A stretch of 64,000 nt of DNA from contig NZ_FNPG01000019.1 of the NCBI RefSeq assembly GCF_900107245.1, positions 1 through 64,000 of the forward strand, written 5' to 3'. The notes under the pieces were generated by a model. It made no database searches. It saw nothing but the letters and a program-made list of their open reading frames with translations, and was not told the DNA's origin. This document shows, piece by piece, positions 62,599-64,000 of the stretch. The position numbers and the translations under genes were made by a program. Origin of the DNA: Lachnobacterium bovis DSM 14045. Its GTDB lineage: Bacteria > Bacillota > Clostridia > Lachnospirales > Lachnospiraceae. How positions within the stretch are numbered: position 1 is the stretch's first letter; each line of letters opens with the position of its first letter.

Positions 62599-63045
62599 AT
62601 GAAATTTACTACAATTAATGAATTACAAAATTTTGATTTTCACGATGCTAATATTAATGGTATTCGTTTTTCGCTCGACAATTTAATTTTACATTTAGAT
62701 AATGTGAAAATTTTACCAACAAATACAACAAATCGCGACATTCGAACAATGCGCACTAACAATCTTTTTTTAACATTAGAAAAATCATCCATTATCAAAT
62801 TTATAAATGAGGGATATAAAATATATGACCCTAACGGGAAACTAATGTCCACCGTAGAAGATTCTCCAATATCTGAAGAAAACTATAAAAAAGCATTTGA
62901 AGATCTTGCTTCATGCACAATTAACAACATTGAACAAAACGACAACATTTATACTATTTCAATTGACACAGAAGACCATACATATTTACTTTGCGTCAAA
63001 TGTCAACGCAATTTAGAAGACTGGGATAAATATTTCAATTTATAG
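62599..63045 (+). CDS. Hypothetical protein, 148 residues
   Basis: The start at 62599 (MKFTTINELQNFDFHDANIN) has AAAGAAGG upstream; an earlier in-frame start at 62536 overlaps the promoter. The protein is soluble, with an FHDANINGIRF opening and a beta-rich first half (LDNLILHLDNVKILPTNTTN), and contains three Cys. FHDA-type openings occur in small Firmicute proteins of unknown function. No partner gene is adjacent. Confidence 0.65.
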   Translation: MKFTTINELQNFDFHDANINGIRFSLDNLILHLDNVKILPTNTTNRDIRTMRTNNLFLTLEKSSIIKFINEGYKIYDPNGKLMSTVEDSPISEENYKKAFEDLASCTINNIEQNDNIYTISIDTEDHTYLLCVKCQRNLEDWDKYFNL

Positions 63046-63143
63046 AATACTTTTTTTATTTTTTATTGTTTATTCTTTAGTTACACATTAATTTTGTGTG
63101 TTACAACTTTTTAATTCAATTCTATGAATAAAAACACTACAAT

Positions 63144-63188
63144 GATGGTCCCATAAACAAGTTTCCAACTAAGTCTATGCGGACCATC
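63144..63188. repeat. Inverted repeat with a 29-base loop
   Basis: GATGGTCC (63144-63151) and GGACCATC (63181-63188) are perfect inverted copies. No T-tract follows on either strand, so a standard terminator is unlikely. It could be part of a small RNA or a mobile-element end. Confidence 0.5.
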
Positions 63189-63255
63189 AACTATATATAA
63201 ACTATACTTACATAGTATAGATTTCTATATACGATTTTACTGTTCTTTACTACTT

Positions 63256-63297
63256 ATTCACCACATTTTATTCACTGCATTTTATTCACTACATTTT
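63256..63297. repeat. Three 14-base tandem repeats
   Basis: ATTCACCACATTTT (63256-63269), ATTCACTGCATTTT (63270-63283) and ATTCACTACATTTT (63284-63297) follow each other without gaps; they differ only at two positions. The array lies 85 bases from the end of the gene at 63382. Confidence 0.75.
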
Positions 63298-63381
63298 TAC
63301 TTTACTACTTCTCTCATCACATTTCTCCCTTGCAACAAATATTTCGTATCATTCATCCAACTACTTTACTGTTAATTATGC

Positions 63382-64000
63382 TTAAAGTTTCAAGAAATTT
63401 TCTTGCAGATTTACTTCTTCAGGAATATCAAATCCTTGTGTCTGAATTTTCTTTATAACATTGTTCACCAAACTTTGCTGTGTAGCAATATTACTTTCAT
63501 ACTTTGCAATCACATCCTTGTACTGCGGATTGTCTTTTAATTTATTCCTAATATCTTTTGAAAAAGCACAATATGTCGCCAAAATTCCTCTTGTAATCTT
63601 ATTTAATCTAAGCGAACCTGCCACCTCATATTTCATATAAGTCATATAGTCTGCAATAAAAACATTTCTAAAATTATTTGAATACTTTTTCAACTGTAAC
63701 TTTAGTTTTTCCTTCTGTTCTGTAGATAACTGTGAATTCTTTTTATAAAATTGTAAGTAATCACAATATTCTGCTGTCAATGATGGGTCTTTTATATTAT
63801 TCCAATATGCCCCCTGAACTGTTTTACACATTTCCCAACGATATTCTCCACAAATTCTCAAAAAGCTTATTTCTACATCCTCAAAATGGAAAATCGAAAC
63901 AATCATTCTCGCTGGAGTTGCTCGTCTTCTACCTTCAATTTCCTGCCACATACTTGTTCTACTTCCTAAATTAGGGAATAAAATCACATATGGCATAACC
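63382..64000 (-). CDS. C-terminal part of an unknown large protein (cut by window edge)
   Basis: The frame is open to the right edge, so only the C-terminal 206 residues are seen. It begins GMPYVILFPNLGSRTSMWQE and includes CKTVQGAYWNNIKDPSLTAE and a long helical segment to the end. I have seen this C-terminus in large, poorly described Lachnospiraceae proteins but cannot name a function. No membrane segment or catalytic motif is visible in this part. Confidence 0.55.
   Translation of the reverse strand, partial: VMPYVILFPNLGSRTSMWQEIEGRRRATPARMIVSIFHFEDVEISFLRICGEYRWEMCKTVQGAYWNNIKDPSLTAEYCDYLQFYKKNSQLSTEQKEKLKLQLKKYSNNFRNVFIADYMTYMKYEVAGSLRLNKITRGILATYCAFSKDIRNKLKDNPQYKDVIAKYESNIATQQSLVNNVIKKIQTQGFDIPEEVNLQENFLKL

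Larger units (their letters stand above)
63046..63381. other. Intergenic stretch without a gene
   Basis: These 336 bases hold no open reading frame with a ribosome-binding site. They contain an 8-base inverted repeat (63144-63188) and a 14-base tandem repeat (63256-63297), described separately; otherwise only AT-rich sequence is seen. Confidence 0.6.

Noticed and set aside
63241-63300. CRISPR-like array
   Set aside because: The 14-base units are contiguous with no spacers and no cas genes are present.

Overview
The window is AT-rich Firmicute chromosome. The gene families (RlmD, YhaM, MutS2, HemZ, an RSH alarmone enzyme, an RsgI-like protein, a VanW/YoaR-type wall protein, a shared ECF transporter module) and several Lachnospiraceae-style proteins point to a gut or rumen member of the Lachnospiraceae (Lachnospira/Eubacterium-like). 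The species cannot be fixed from the sequence. No rRNA, tRNA or CRISPR array was seen.

Bases 1 to about 12,800 are an accessory, decaying region. It starts with the 3' end of an IS21-type element (IstB C-terminus plus terminal repeats) that appears to sit inside an IS110-type transposase. It continues with an operator-controlled promoter driving a 21-residue leader peptide and two unknown genes, an internally deleted flavodoxin-like reductase, a fragment of an RlmD-type tail, a broken serine recombinase, an XRE regulator with a RhuM protein, a GNAT, GrpB, an orphan toxin tail coupled to a putative immunity gene, KptA, a second degraded copy of the XRE/RhuM-neighbour sequences, and a 774-residue peptidoglycan-binding/DUF1906 protein. 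A promoter plus micro-gene unit occurs twice: complete at about 6,965-7,144, and as a bare promoter next to the IS110 remnant at about 1,268-1,343.

Bases 12,838 to 31,100 are core genome: rlmD and yhaM; mutS2 and an OmpR/histidine kinase pair on the plus strand; then aspS, hisS, hemZ, an MBL hydrolase and an RSH-type (p)ppGpp enzyme on the minus strand, followed by a GNAT and a cyclophilin.

Bases 31,200 to 43,500 carry a three-gene type IV pilus-like set (PilT, a PilM-PilN-like fusion, a PilO-like protein), the operon trmL-ecfA1-ecfA2-ecfT-truA, an operon of an AIR-synthase-like protein with an Lrp regulator and an aminotransferase, a VanW/YoaR-type envelope protein whose start lies in a triple 27-base repeat, and a 36-residue single-helix membrane protein.

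Bases 43,500 to 64,000 carry a membrane GGDEF/pseudo-receiver fusion next to nth and an exonuclease, an MntP-like transporter, an MMPL transporter with an exported Gly-rich partner and a TetR gene, YbaK, an SseB-like protein, a small alarmone synthetase, a NUDIX hydrolase, an RsgI-like anti-sigma factor without a neighbouring sigI, an amino-acid ABC transporter, a Fic protein with a degenerate active site, and the 3' part of a gene running off the right edge.
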